Counted from the stretch's first letter, positions 48,305 through 58,384 are shown. The stretch: 64,000 nt of DNA from Mycobacterium shigaense (GCF_002356315.1 NZ_AP018164.1:992001-1056000); one strand, 5' to 3'. Program-made: numbers and translations. The notes: generated from the letters alone by a model not told the origin.

Positions 48305-49018
48305 GTGGCGGATAGATCGGTGGGGGCGCGGCTGCACGGCCTGTGGCTGGCGGTCTGGCATTTCGTCACCGGCGCGCCGCTGACCTATGGCTGGCTGCTC
48401 GTCCTGACGATCACGACGATCGTGCAGAACGAATTGCCCGGGCGGCAACTGCATTCGGTTTTGCTGCACCGCTCCACCAACATTCACGCGCTCGGCACCG
48501 ATCCGCTGGATGTGTTGTTCTCCAGCCTGCTGTGGATCGACGGCAGGAGCCTGGAACCGTACCTGTTGCTGTTCACCCTGTTTCTCGCCCCGGCCGAACA
48601 TTGGCTCGGCCACTTGCGCTGGCTGACTGTCGGATTGACCGCGCACATCCTGGCCACCTATATCAGCGAAGGCATCCTCTACTTTGCGATCGAAGAGCAT
48701 GACGCGGCCGAGCGGCTGGTCCACGCCCGCGATATCGGGGTCAGCTATTTCATGGTCGGCGTGATGGCTGTGTTGACCTATCACATCGCGCGACCCTGGC
48801 GCTGGGGTTATCTCGGCGTGCTGTGTGTCATCTTCGGTTTTCCGCTGTCGACGATGGACTCCCACCAGCTGAACTTCACCGCGATCGGCCACTTCGCCTC
48901 GCTGTTGATCGGGCTCTGCTTCTACCCGATGGCCCAGGAGCGCAAGCGCGCGCCCTGGAGTCCGGCGAGGTTCAAAGGCGCTGTCCAGCGGGCTCTTTCC
49001 CGTGAGCAGGAGGCCTGA
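48305..49018 (+). CDS. Rhomboid-like multi-pass membrane protein (Rv3434c-like)
   Basis: A 237-residue membrane protein with about six hydrophobic segments. It is similar in layout to rhomboid-like proteins of mycobacteria, but no catalytic GxSG serine is visible. GTG 48305 is favoured by GAAGG at 48292-48296; GTG 48296 is an alternative. It contains the conserved HSVLLHRSTNIHAL and FGFPLSTMDSHQLNFTAIGH blocks. The position after the DUF4436 gene matches Rv3434c. Function is unknown. Confidence 0.78.
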   Translation: MADRSVGARLHGLWLAVWHFVTGAPLTYGWLLVLTITTIVQNELPGRQLHSVLLHRSTNIHALGTDPLDVLFSSLLWIDGRSLEPYLLLFTLFLAPAEHWLGHLRWLTVGLTAHILATYISEGILYFAIEEHDAAERLVHARDIGVSYFMVGVMAVLTYHIARPWRWGYLGVLCVIFGFPLSTMDSHQLNFTAIGHFASLLIGLCFYPMAQERKRAPWSPARFKGAVQRALSREQEA

Positions 49019-49079
49019 CCGGATCGCTCGATCGCGACGCCGCGACCAGCTTTTTAACGCCCCGGTAATTACCCACCCA

Positions 49080-49085
49080 TAACGT
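49080..49085 (+). promoter_or_regulatory. -10 element predicting a leaderless start for the ligase cluster
   Basis: TAACGT lies 6 nt before the ATG at 49092, in the position expected for a leaderless transcript. It suggests that the following three-gene cluster has its own promoter. Confidence 0.45.
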
Positions 49086-49091
49086 GGGGAA

Positions 49092-51734
49092 ATGCGACGT
49101 CAATCGCCGCGCACGCTGGGGGTAGAAGAGGAGTTCCACCTTGTCGACCTGAAGACAAGGCGGCTCACTGCGCGCGCCCCGGAACTGTTGGCCGGCCTGA
49201 CCGAGGAGTACGTTGCCGAGCTGCAGCGGTGTGTCATCGAGACGAACACCCATGTGGTGGATTCGCTCGACGGATTGCGCGACGAACTGATCCGTCGCCG
49301 CAAGGTCCTGGTCGAGGCTGCCACCGTCCTGGGTATCGGGGTCGTGGCCGCGGGGGCGGTGCCGCTGGCCGTGCCGGCCGAAATGCAGGTGACCAAGACG
49401 CCGCGATACCGGCAAATGCTCGCCGACTACCAACTGCTGGCCCGTGAGCAGCTGATCTGTGGCACCCAGGTGCACGTCGGTGTCGCCGATCGCGACGAAG
49501 CCGTCCAGGCCGCCTTCCGGGTGGCCCCGTATCTGCCGCCGTTACTCGCCTTGTCCGCCAGCTCGCCGTTTGCCTCCGACGGGTCCGACACCGGATACGC
49601 CAGCATGCGTACGCTGATCTGGCAGCGCTGGCCGACGACCGGTCCGGCCGCCCCGGCGCAGTCGGCGCAAGAATATGACGCACTGGTCGACGACCTGGTG
49701 GCAAGCGGGGCTATCTCGGACGTCGGGATGCTGTACTTCGACGTAAGGCCGGCCAACGCCACGCCGACGGTGGAGCTGCGCGTGTGCGACAGCTGCCCGT
49801 CCGTGGACACCGCCGTGCTGGTCGCGGGGCTGTTTCGGGCTCTGGTCACGCGGGAGCTGCAGGCGGCGCACGCGGGCACGGCTCCGTTTGCCCCGTCCCC
49901 GCCGGTGATGCGGGCGGCGCTGTGGCGGGCCGCCCGGTCGGGGTTGGAAGGTGAGCTTGTCGACGTCCGGCGTCCGATCAGTCGCCCGGCGGCCGACGTG
50001 ATTGGCGAGTTGGTCGGCTCGCTGCATCCGCAACTGGATGAAAGCGGTGACTGGGACATCGTCAACGAGTTGAGCAGTAGGGCGCTGGCAAGGGGTACCT
50101 CGTCGGCCCGGCAGCGGCGGGCGCTGCGCCGCCGTGGACGTCTCACCGACGTGGTGGACCAACTGGTCGTCGAGACGGCCAGCTGGGGGAACAGTACGGC
50201 GACCGCGATCAGTGCGGATTCCGCCCTGCTGCTCGGCTATCAGCCCGGTAGCAAACCGGTGATCGCCGCCGGTGACGCCCTCGCCGACGGCTACGACGAG
50301 GCCATCGGTCCCCAGGCCCGGCCGCGGCGGCAATATCGGGCGCTGCTCGACACCGTCGCAGGGCTGGGCGTCGTCGCGCTGCGGGCCCGCGAAGCCGACA
50401 TCGAGCAGGAGCAGCGCGCCGACGACATCACGTTTCGCGTCACCGGTCAAAGCCGGGCTCAGGTGTTCCCGGTCGACGTGCTGCCGCGCCTGGTGGCCGC
50501 GCGGGAATGGGCGAAGCTGTGTGACGGTCTCACTCAGCGAGCGCGCGCCCTGGACGCCTTCCTCCGCGATGTCTACGCCCAACGGGCGATCGTGGCGGAC
50601 GGCATCATCGGCGACCAGGTTCTCGACCGCGCTCCCGGCTTCCGCTCGACGGGTCGCCTAGCAGGCGACACCATTCGAGCGCACATCAGCGGGACCGACC
50701 TCGTCTGCGATGCTCCCGGTCGGTGGATGGTGCTCGAAGACAACCTTCGGGTGCCGTCGGGTGTCGCCTACGCCATCGTCAACCGGCGGCTGCTCAGCAA
50801 GCACCTTCCCGAGCTGGAGCCGCCGGCTGCGATCGAAGACACCGCTCGGACCCTGGACATGCTGCTGGAGACATTGCGGGCGGCCGCACCCGCGCATGCG
50901 TCCGACGAGCCGGCCGTGGCGCTGCTGTCGGCCGGCTGGAAGGACTCGGCATGGTTTGAACACCGGTTCTTGGCGGAGGAGATGGCGATCGCCTTGGTGC
51001 AGCCGTCCGACCTGTCCGTGCGTGACGGAAAGTTGGTGCAGCACATAGGTTCCACCGTCCAGCCCATCGACGTCGTCTACGCGCGGATGGACGAGGACAT
51101 GCTGTTGTCGTCGGTCGGGCACGACGGCGTGCCGCTGCGGCCCGGTCTGCTTGCCGCGCTCGCCGACGCAAACCTGACCATCGCCAACGCCCTGGCGAAC
51201 GGTGTGGCCGACGACAAAGCGATCTATGCCTACGTCCCGGCCATGATCGAGTATTACCTGGGCGAAAAACCGAAGCTGGCCCAAGTGCCGACCTGGGTCT
51301 GCGCGGAACGAGAACAGCGCGATTACGTCCTGGCCAACCTGGGCGACCTGGTGGTCAAGCCGATCGACGGGCTGGGCGGTAGCGGCGTGCTGATCGGGCC
51401 GGAAGCCTCCGAAGCCGCGCTGGACGCGCGCCGGCGGGAGCTGGAAACCCAGCCGGAACGGTTCATCGCCCAGGAGTCGGTCAGCCTGTCCACCCATCCC
51501 ACCTTCGACGGTGAAGGCCTATACCCTCATCACGTCGATCTGCGCGCCTTCGTCCATCTTCGGGCCGGTGCGAACGGTGCGGTCTCGGCTCAGGTGATGC
51601 CCGCCGCGCTGACGCGGGTGGCCAGCCGCGGGTCGCGGATCGTCAACTCATCATCCGGCGGGGGAAGCAAGGACACGTGGATCCTCACTGCCTCCGACGC
51701 CGACGAGCAAGCTTCAGGCAACGAAAGCGGCTGA
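49092..51734 (+). CDS. Fusion of GCS2-type carboxylate-amine ligase and circularly permuted ATP-grasp
   Basis: An 880-residue two-domain enzyme. Residues 1-355 are a glutamate-cysteine-ligase-2/YbdK-like domain (TLGVEEEFHLVDLKT, CGTQVHVGVAD), which in the family joins the side-chain carboxyl of glutamate to an amine. Residues about 375-870 are a circularly permuted ATP-grasp (RWMVLEDNLRVPSGVAYAI, KPIDGLGGSGVLIG), a family that forms peptide bonds. The next gene, an amidotransferase, starts 1 nt after the stop. The likely product is a short peptide built by two ligations and then amidated. It lies between Rv3434c and Rv3433c homologues, an insertion relative to M. tuberculosis. Confidence 0.88.
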   Translation: MRRQSPRTLGVEEEFHLVDLKTRRLTARAPELLAGLTEEYVAELQRCVIETNTHVVDSLDGLRDELIRRRKVLVEAATVLGIGVVAAGAVPLAVPAEMQVTKTPRYRQMLADYQLLAREQLICGTQVHVGVADRDEAVQAAFRVAPYLPPLLALSASSPFASDGSDTGYASMRTLIWQRWPTTGPAAPAQSAQEYDALVDDLVASGAISDVGMLYFDVRPANATPTVELRVCDSCPSVDTAVLVAGLFRALVTRELQAAHAGTAPFAPSPPVMRAALWRAARSGLEGELVDVRRPISRPAADVIGELVGSLHPQLDESGDWDIVNELSSRALARGTSSARQRRALRRRGRLTDVVDQLVVETASWGNSTATAISADSALLLGYQPGSKPVIAAGDALADGYDEAIGPQARPRRQYRALLDTVAGLGVVALRAREADIEQEQRADDITFRVTGQSRAQVFPVDVLPRLVAAREWAKLCDGLTQRARALDAFLRDVYAQRAIVADGIIGDQVLDRAPGFRSTGRLAGDTIRAHISGTDLVCDAPGRWMVLEDNLRVPSGVAYAIVNRRLLSKHLPELEPPAAIEDTARTLDMLLETLRAAAPAHASDEPAVALLSAGWKDSAWFEHRFLAEEMAIALVQPSDLSVRDGKLVQHIGSTVQPIDVVYARMDEDMLLSSVGHDGVPLRPGLLAALADANLTIANALANGVADDKAIYAYVPAMIEYYLGEKPKLAQVPTWVCAEREQRDYVLANLGDLVVKPIDGLGGSGVLIGPEASEAALDARRRELETQPERFIAQESVSLSTHPTFDGEGLYPHHVDLRAFVHLRAGANGAVSAQVMPAALTRVASRGSRIVNSSSGGGSKDTWILTASDADEQASGNESG

Positions 51735-51735
51735 T

Positions 51736-53517
51736 ATGTGCGGTATTTGCGGTGAGATCCGCTGGGACGGCGAAGCAGCGGATGTGGGCGCCGTCGCCCG
51801 CATGGCCGGTGCGATGACCTCGCGGGGGCCGGACGCCGAGGGGATAGTGGCGCACGGACCCGTAGCCCTGGGGCACCGCCGGTTGTCCATCATCGACCTG
51901 TCCGGCCGTGGCGCCCAGCCGATGGTCGACGCCGAGCTCGGTCTGATACTGGTGTTCAACGGCTGCATCTACAACTACCAGGAACTGCGAGAGCAACTTC
52001 AAGCCGACGGATACCGGTTCTTCTCGACCGCCGACAGCGAGGTCGTGATCAAGGCATTCCACAAGTGGGGCGTGCGCTGCGTCGAACGTTTCAAGGGCAT
52101 GTTCGCGTTCGCCATCACCGACCGCGACACCGGCGTGCTGACCCTGGCGCGGGACCGGCTGGGCATCAAACCGCTTTATATCGCTCCGGGCCGCGGGAGG
52201 TTGCGGTTCGCCTCGAGCGTGCGCGCACTGCTCGATGCCGGCGGGGTGGACACCGAACTGGATCGCGCGGCGCTGCACCACTACATGACCTTCCACTCCG
52301 TGGTGCCGGCCCCGCTCACGGTCTACCGCGGGGTGCGCAAGCTCCCGCCGGCGACGGTGCGGGTGATCCAGCCCGACGGCTCGCACGCCGACACCGTTTA
52401 CTGGACACCGCAATTCGGCCGCGACCTGGCCAAAGCCTCCTGGTCGGCCCGCGACTGGGAGACCGCACTGATGGACGCGCTGCGCATCGCCGTCAAACGC
52501 CGGATGGTCGCCGATGTGCCGGTGGGGGTGCTGCTGTCCGGTGGCATCGACTCGTCGATAGTGGTGGCATTGCTGGCCGAGCAAGGCCAGCACGCATTGG
52601 CCACCTTCAGCATCGGCTTCGACTCGTCGGACGGCGAATCCGGCGACGAGTATTTCTACTCCGACCTGATCGCCAAGACCTTCGACACCGACCATCACAA
52701 GATTCACGTCGACTCCTCGCGGCTGGTGCCGGCGGTGCCGAAATGCATTGCCGCCATGAGTGAGCCGATGGTCAGTCACGACTGCGTGGCCTTCTATCTG
52801 CTGTCGGCCGAAGTGAGCAAGTCGGTCAAGGTGGTGCAGTCCGGGCAGGGCGCCGACGAGATCCTGGCCGGCTACTCGTGGTACCCGCCGCTGGCCACTG
52901 TCGCCCGCGACCAGACCACCGAGGCCTACGCCAAAGTTTTCTTCGACCGCAGCCATGACGACGTGTTGTCGATCTTTGCCCCCGAGTACGGAATCGACGC
53001 CGACGTGAGCCGTGATTTCGCGACCGCTCATCAAGGCGCGCCCGGCGCCGACTCCGCGGTGGACGCCGCGCTGCGGCTGGACACGCAGGTCATGCTGGTC
53101 GACGATCCCGTCAAGCGCGTCGACACGATGACGATGGCCTGGGGGCTCGAGGCGCGGGTGCCCTTTTTGGACCACGACTTCGTCGAGCTGGCGGCGGCGT
53201 GCCCGCCGGAGCTGAAGCTTGCCTCGGGCGGCAAGGGCGTGCTCAAGGACGCGTCACGAAAGTTGTTGCCGCCGGAGGTGATCGATCGGACCAAAGGGCA
53301 CTTCCTGGTGCCGGGCATCCGTCATTTGCACGGCGAGGTGCTTGACATGGTGGGCGATGCGCTGACCAACGATACAGCCCGCGCCCGCGGGCTGTATCGT
53401 TCCGGCGCCGTGAGCGCGTTGTTGTCCGCCCCGAACCAGACCCGAACCACGCTGGGCTCCAACGCCTTGTGGCAATTGGCGGTGCTCGAAATGTGGCTGC
53501 AGAGCATGGCGGGCTGA
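51736..53517 (+). CDS. Asparagine-synthase-family amidotransferase (AsnO/NAGGN type)
   Basis: A 593-residue class II glutamine amidotransferase. C2 (MCGICGEIRWDG) is the glutaminase nucleophile. The synthase domain has the ATP pyrophosphatase loop LLSGGIDSSIVVAL near 265 and the conserved QGADEILAGY. The sequence (PAPLTVYRGVRKLPP, GLEARVPFLDHDF) and length resemble the amidotransferase that makes N-acetylglutaminylglutamine amide in Sinorhizobium and Pseudomonas. The usual GNAT/ATP-grasp partner is replaced by the GCS2-ATP-grasp fusion upstream. It would amidate the C terminus of the dipeptide. Confidence 0.9.
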   Translation: MCGICGEIRWDGEAADVGAVARMAGAMTSRGPDAEGIVAHGPVALGHRRLSIIDLSGRGAQPMVDAELGLILVFNGCIYNYQELREQLQADGYRFFSTADSEVVIKAFHKWGVRCVERFKGMFAFAITDRDTGVLTLARDRLGIKPLYIAPGRGRLRFASSVRALLDAGGVDTELDRAALHHYMTFHSVVPAPLTVYRGVRKLPPATVRVIQPDGSHADTVYWTPQFGRDLAKASWSARDWETALMDALRIAVKRRMVADVPVGVLLSGGIDSSIVVALLAEQGQHALATFSIGFDSSDGESGDEYFYSDLIAKTFDTDHHKIHVDSSRLVPAVPKCIAAMSEPMVSHDCVAFYLLSAEVSKSVKVVQSGQGADEILAGYSWYPPLATVARDQTTEAYAKVFFDRSHDDVLSIFAPEYGIDADVSRDFATAHQGAPGADSAVDAALRLDTQVMLVDDPVKRVDTMTMAWGLEARVPFLDHDFVELAAACPPELKLASGGKGVLKDASRKLLPPEVIDRTKGHFLVPGIRHLHGEVLDMVGDALTNDTARARGLYRSGAVSALLSAPNQTRTTLGSNALWQLAVLEMWLQSMAG

Positions 53518-53521
53518 GGCG

Positions 53522-55393
53522 ATGGGGCAGGACGTGCGCGCCATCTACGGTGCGTCCCTGTCGCCGGACGCGACGGCGTTCGCCCACCTGATCGACGACG
53601 GCGGTTATCCGCGCGCGGTGCAACGGTTTCTGCGTGGGCGGCGGGCAAGCTCGTCGCGGGACGTGGTGTTGCCGGTCGAGGGTCCGGTGTCCAGGGTCAT
53701 CCACTCCGCCGACGGGCAATGGCTGGCCTGCGAAGTGGCGCCCGGCGCGGGTACCCGCCGCCAGATCTGGGTGGTGACCACCGATCCGGATGACAGGATG
53801 GCTCGTCGCATCGACGGCGGGCGCGCCGGGACCGCCGAGCTGATCGGCTGGGACGGCGCGCTGGTCGCCGCAATTTTGACCGGTGAAGACGGCATCGGGC
53901 GATCGTGTCTGATCGACCCGGCCGACGGCGATTGCACCGTGGTGGATCGGCGACCCGGCGGGCGCCTGGTCGATGCCTGGGCCGGCGCATCCCTGATCCG
54001 AGTCGGGCCGCGCGGCCACCACGAACTGATCATGCTGCGCGAGGGACGCGAAATCGACTTGCTGCCTTCCGATCCCGGCTCCTCGACAGCAGACGGCGTC
54101 ATCCTCGACGACCACCATCCTCGCCGCCTCCGCCACGGCCCTGACGGTGACCGGATCGACATCTACTATCCAGGCTCCGGCGACCGCGGATATGTTCGCG
54201 CATTGATTCGCAGCGACAACGGCTGCGAATTCGCCCGGCTGCTGGAAGTGACGGTCACCCGGGACGGGGTGAGCTATTACGTGGTGGCCGAACGCCCCGA
54301 CCACGAGCTGGACGCCTTCGCTGTCAGCGACGACCTATCGACGGTGGCGTTGTTATGGAACGTGCAGGGCCGCAGTGAATTGCAGATCCTGGAATACGGC
54401 GACAACACGCTGGCCGAACCGATTCCGCTGCCCGGGCTGGTCGCAAGCGGGCTGTCCATCAGCGCCGGCGGGTCGATGATCGCGGTGACCGTGGAAGCGC
54501 CGTCGGCGCCGCGCACCGTCGAGCTGGTCAATCCCCGGTCGCGCCAATGGGAACCGATAGATCGCGAACCCAGTCACGGTCCGGTCATCCCCGGATTCTG
54601 CGGCGGGACCGCGGCGCAGACCATCACGGCCCGTGACGGATTGAGCTTGAACGCGTGGCTTTACCAGCCGCTACCGGGCGGCGGCCCGGGCCCCAGGGGA
54701 GCGGTGGTGTACCTGCACGGCGGACCGGAAGGCCAGGCCCGTCCCGGCTACGACGAAGTCTTCGCGCGGCTGGTCGACAACGGGATCACCGTGCTGGCGC
54801 CCAATGTCCGCGGCTCCGGGGGCTTCGGTAGGACGTTCGTGCACGCCGACGACCGGGAGAAGCGGTTCGCGGCCATCGACGACGTCGCCGACTGCGCGCG
54901 TTTCCTCGTGGACAGTGGCCTTGCCGACCCACGGCGCATCGCCTGCGCGGGCTGGTCGTACGGCGCCTTTCTGACGATGGCGGCACTGACGTTCCACCCG
55001 GCCTTGTTCGCGGCAGGCATCAGCATCTGCGGCATGAGCGATCTCAGCACCTTTTATGACCGCACCGAGCCGTGGATTGCCGCCGCGGCGTACCCGGAGT
55101 ACGGCCACCCGGTCCACGATCGCGCGTTGCTCGAGCGACTGTCGCCGCTGCGCCGTGTCGACGCTTTGACGGCGCCCTTGCTGGTGGTGCATGGCACCAA
55201 GGACACCAATGTGCCCGTCAGCGAATCGGAGCAGATCGTCGAGGCGCTGCGCCGAGCCGGCCGACGGGTCCGGTACCTGGCGTTCAGCGACGACGGCCAC
55301 GACATCGTCAAACGCGAGAATCGTGCGGCGCTGGCGCAAGCGGCGAGCGAGTGGCTGGCCATGGCATTCGGCGCCGTCGCCGAAAGGCATTAG
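53522..55393 (+). CDS. S9-family prolyl-oligopeptidase-like peptidase
   Basis: A 623-residue cytosolic serine peptidase. The N-terminal 350 residues form a beta-propeller. The C-terminal alpha/beta domain carries the nucleophile in GWSYGAFLTM, the aspartate in GTKDTNVPV and the histidine in DDGHDIVKR. It starts 4 nt after the amidotransferase, so it belongs to the same operon. In NAGGN clusters the third gene is an M42 peptidase, and this S9 enzyme may fill the same recycling or trimming role. No signal peptide is seen. Confidence 0.88.
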   Translation: MGQDVRAIYGASLSPDATAFAHLIDDGGYPRAVQRFLRGRRASSSRDVVLPVEGPVSRVIHSADGQWLACEVAPGAGTRRQIWVVTTDPDDRMARRIDGGRAGTAELIGWDGALVAAILTGEDGIGRSCLIDPADGDCTVVDRRPGGRLVDAWAGASLIRVGPRGHHELIMLREGREIDLLPSDPGSSTADGVILDDHHPRRLRHGPDGDRIDIYYPGSGDRGYVRALIRSDNGCEFARLLEVTVTRDGVSYYVVAERPDHELDAFAVSDDLSTVALLWNVQGRSELQILEYGDNTLAEPIPLPGLVASGLSISAGGSMIAVTVEAPSAPRTVELVNPRSRQWEPIDREPSHGPVIPGFCGGTAAQTITARDGLSLNAWLYQPLPGGGPGPRGAVVYLHGGPEGQARPGYDEVFARLVDNGITVLAPNVRGSGGFGRTFVHADDREKRFAAIDDVADCARFLVDSGLADPRRIACAGWSYGAFLTMAALTFHPALFAAGISICGMSDLSTFYDRTEPWIAAAAYPEYGHPVHDRALLERLSPLRRVDALTAPLLVVHGTKDTNVPVSESEQIVEALRRAGRRVRYLAFSDDGHDIVKRENRAALAQAASEWLAMAFGAVAERH

Positions 55394-55454
55394 CCGCCAG
55401 CAGAGTTCCGGGCGCTAGTGCGCAAGTACGGCCGGGCATGGAATCCTGGCTCTG

Positions 55455-56876
55455 GTGCGGCATTACTACTCCATAGATGCGATCCGCGACGCCGAGGCTC
55501 CCCTGCTGGCCAGCCTGCCCGACGGCGCGCTGATGAGACGGGCTGCCTACGGGCTGGCCACGCACATCCTGAGCGAGTTGACCTCCCGCACCGGCGGGAT
55601 CGCCGGTCGCCGGGTGTGCGCGGTCATCGGCTCGGGTGACAACGGCGGCGACGCGCTGTGGGCCGCGACGTTCCTGCGTCGCCGCGGGGTGGCGGCCGAC
55701 GCCATCCTGCTCAGCCCGGACCACACCCACCGCACGGGTCTGGCGGCGTTTCGCAAGGCCGGCGGCCGCATCGTGGAACGAGTCCGCACCGCGACCGATC
55801 TCGTGATCGACGGCGTGGTTGGCATCTCCGGCTCGGGGCCGCTACGCCCGGCGGCGGCCGAGGTATTCGCCGCCGTCGACGACGCCGGGATCCCGGTGGC
55901 GGCGGTGGACATTCCCAGCGGCATCGACGTCACGACCGGCGCCATCACCGGGCCCGCGGTGCACGCCGCGCTGACCGTCACTTTCGGTGGCTTCAAGCCG
56001 GTGCACGCCCTCGCCGACTGCGGCGTCGTCACGCTGGTCGACATCGGGCTGGATCTGCCGGAGACGGACGTGCTCGGTTTCGAGGCCGGCGATGTCGCGG
56101 CCCGCTGGCCGGTGCCCGGCCCGCACGACGACAAGTACACCCAGGGCGTCACCGGGGTGATGGCCGGGTCGTCGACGTATCCGGGCGCCGCCGTGCTGTG
56201 CACCGGGGCCGCGGTCGCCGCCACCTCCGGGATGGTCCGCTACGCCGGCCGCGCGCATGCCGAGGTCCTCGCGCACTGGCCCGAGGTCATCGCATCGCCC
56301 ACCCCCGCGGCGGCCGGGCGGGTGCAGGCCTGGGTGGTCGGACCGGGCCTGGGCACCGACGACACCGGCGCGGCCGCGCTGTGGTTCGCCCTCGGCACCG
56401 ACCTGCCGGTCCTCGTCGACGCCGACGGCCTGACCATCCTGGCGGCGCACCCTGAGCTGGTGGTCAACCGCACCGCACCGACGGTGCTGACGCCGCACGC
56501 GGGTGAATTCGCCCGGCTGGCGGGTAGCCCCCCCGGGGACGACCGGGTGGGCGCTACCCGCAGGCTGGCCGACGCGTTAGGGGCAACTGTGCTGCTCAAG
56601 GGGAACGTCACCGTGATCGCCGATCCCGGCGGCCCGGTGTATCTCAATCCGGCCGGGCAGTCTTGGGCGGCCACCGCCGGGTCCGGCGACGTGCTGTCCG
56701 GGATGATCGGCGCGCTGCTGGCCGCGGGTCTGCCGGCCGCGGAGGCCGCCGCGGCCGGCGCGTTCGTGCACGCGCACGCGGCGGCGCTGTCGGCGGCCGA
56801 CCCGGGTCCCGGCGAGGCGCCCACCTCGGCGTCCCGCATCGTCCCGCACATCCGGTCCGCCCTGGCCGCTCTGTAG
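55455..56876 (+). CDS. nnr: Bifunctional NAD(P)H-hydrate epimerase/ADP-dependent dehydratase
   Basis: A 473-residue repair enzyme that restores hydrated NAD(P)H. The N-terminal epimerase domain (1-215) has IGSGDNGGDALWAA and DIPSGIDVTTG. The C-terminal kinase-like dehydratase (220-470) has VVGPGLGTDDTG, VLTPHAGEFARL and AGSGDVLSGMIGALL. GTG 55455 is chosen, since the conserved MRHYYSIDAIRDAE begins there. The position before gadB corresponds to Rv3433c. It is separated from the S9 peptidase by 61 nt. Confidence 0.95.
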   Translation: MRHYYSIDAIRDAEAPLLASLPDGALMRRAAYGLATHILSELTSRTGGIAGRRVCAVIGSGDNGGDALWAATFLRRRGVAADAILLSPDHTHRTGLAAFRKAGGRIVERVRTATDLVIDGVVGISGSGPLRPAAAEVFAAVDDAGIPVAAVDIPSGIDVTTGAITGPAVHAALTVTFGGFKPVHALADCGVVTLVDIGLDLPETDVLGFEAGDVAARWPVPGPHDDKYTQGVTGVMAGSSTYPGAAVLCTGAAVAATSGMVRYAGRAHAEVLAHWPEVIASPTPAAAGRVQAWVVGPGLGTDDTGAAALWFALGTDLPVLVDADGLTILAAHPELVVNRTAPTVLTPHAGEFARLAGSPPGDDRVGATRRLADALGATVLLKGNVTVIADPGGPVYLNPAGQSWAATAGSGDVLSGMIGALLAAGLPAAEAAAAGAFVHAHAAALSAADPGPGEAPTSASRIVPHIRSALAAL

Positions 56877-56895
56877 CCGCAGAAAGGAAACCCCC

Positions 56896-58290
56896 GTGCC
56901 CCAACACCCGTCCGTGCCCGCCCACTCCATCGCGCCCGCCTACACCGGCCGCCTGTTCACCGCGCCCGTGCCGGCCTTGCGGATGCCCGACGAGTCGATG
57001 GACCCGGACGCCGCGTATCGGTTCATCCACGACGAGTTGATGCTCGACGGCAGTTCGCGGCTGAACCTGGCCACCTTCGTCACCACGTGGATGGATCCCC
57101 AGGCCGGCCGGCTGATGGCCGAGACGTTCGACAAGAACATGATCGACAAGGATGAATACCCGGCGACCGCCGCGATCGAGCAGCGGTGTGTGTGCATGGT
57201 GGCCGACCTGTTCCACGCCGAGGACCTCAGCGACGAGGATCCGTCCAGCGCCACCGGCGTGTCGACCGTCGGCTCCAGCGAGGCGGTGATGCTGGGCGGG
57301 CTGGCGATGAAGTGGCGGTGGCGCGAGAAGGTCGGCTTGAAAAAAGGGGGAGATTGGAAAAAGCGAACCCCGAACCTGGTGATGGGCTCCAACGTCCAGG
57401 TGGTGTGGGAGAAGTTCTGCCGTTATTTCGACGTCGAACCCCGCTACCTGCCGATGGAGGAGGGGCGTTACGTCATCACCCCCGAGCAGGTCGTCGACGC
57501 CGTCGACGAGGACACCATCGGCGTGGTCGCGATCCTCGGCACCACCTACACGGGCGAGCTCGAACCCATAGCCGAGATCTGCGCGGCGCTGGACAAGCTG
57601 GCAGCCGGCGGGGGCGTCGACGTCCCGGTGCATGTCGACGCGGCCAGCGGCGGATTCGTCGTGCCCTTCCTGCACTCCGAGCTGAAATGGGATTTCCGGC
57701 TGCCACGGGTGGTGTCTATCAACGTCAGCGGCCACAAGTACGGCCTGACCTATCCCGGTGTCGGGTTCGTGGTGTGGCGCAGCAAGGAGTATCTGCCCGA
57801 GGACCTGGTGTTCCATGTGAACTATCTGGGCGGCGACATGCCGACCTTCACGCTGAACTTCTCGCGGCCGGGCAACCAGGTCGTCGGCCAGTACTACAAC
57901 TTCCTGCGGCTGGGCCGGGAGGGCTACACGCAGGTGATGCACACGCTGTCGTCGACCGCCCGCTGGCTGGGTGAGCAGCTGCGCAGCGGCGAGCACGCCG
58001 AGCTGATCTCCGATGGAACGGCGATCCCGGTGGTCAGCTTCCGGCTGGCCGAAAATCGCGGGTACACCGAGTTCGACGTCTCCCACGAGCTGCGCGGCTA
58101 CGGCTGGCAGGTGCCGGCGTACACCATGCCAGACAACGCCACGCACGTGTCCGTGCTGCGCATCGTGGTGCGCGAGGGCCTGTCCGCGGACCTGGCCCGG
58201 GCCCTGCACGACGATGCCCGCGCCGCGCTGGCCTCCCTGGACAAGCTGAAGCCCGGCGGGCACTACCGCGCGGAGCACTTCGCGCACTGA
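56896..58290 (+). CDS. gadB: Glutamate decarboxylase
   Basis: A 464-residue PLP-dependent enzyme converting glutamate to GABA with proton consumption. The PLP lysine is in NVSGHKYGLTYPG. Other family blocks are STVGSSEAVMLGGLAMK, HVDAASGGFVVPF and SRPGNQVVGQYY. GTG 56896 follows GAAAGGA. It is 19 nt after nnr, so both are likely co-transcribed, as Rv3433c-Rv3432c. The C-terminal calmodulin-like tail of plant enzymes is absent. It could serve acid resistance or a GABA shunt. Confidence 0.96.
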   Translation: MPQHPSVPAHSIAPAYTGRLFTAPVPALRMPDESMDPDAAYRFIHDELMLDGSSRLNLATFVTTWMDPQAGRLMAETFDKNMIDKDEYPATAAIEQRCVCMVADLFHAEDLSDEDPSSATGVSTVGSSEAVMLGGLAMKWRWREKVGLKKGGDWKKRTPNLVMGSNVQVVWEKFCRYFDVEPRYLPMEEGRYVITPEQVVDAVDEDTIGVVAILGTTYTGELEPIAEICAALDKLAAGGGVDVPVHVDAASGGFVVPFLHSELKWDFRLPRVVSINVSGHKYGLTYPGVGFVVWRSKEYLPEDLVFHVNYLGGDMPTFTLNFSRPGNQVVGQYYNFLRLGREGYTQVMHTLSSTARWLGEQLRSGEHAELISDGTAIPVVSFRLAENRGYTEFDVSHELRGYGWQVPAYTMPDNATHVSVLRIVVREGLSADLARALHDDARAALASLDKLKPGGHYRAEHFAH

Positions 58291-58384
58291 TCTCGGGTCG
58301 CCCAGCGTCGACTAATCGCGCTGAGCAGGGCAAACACCTGACAACTCCGCGACGATCGACGACGCTTCGGAGACTTCTGGGACA

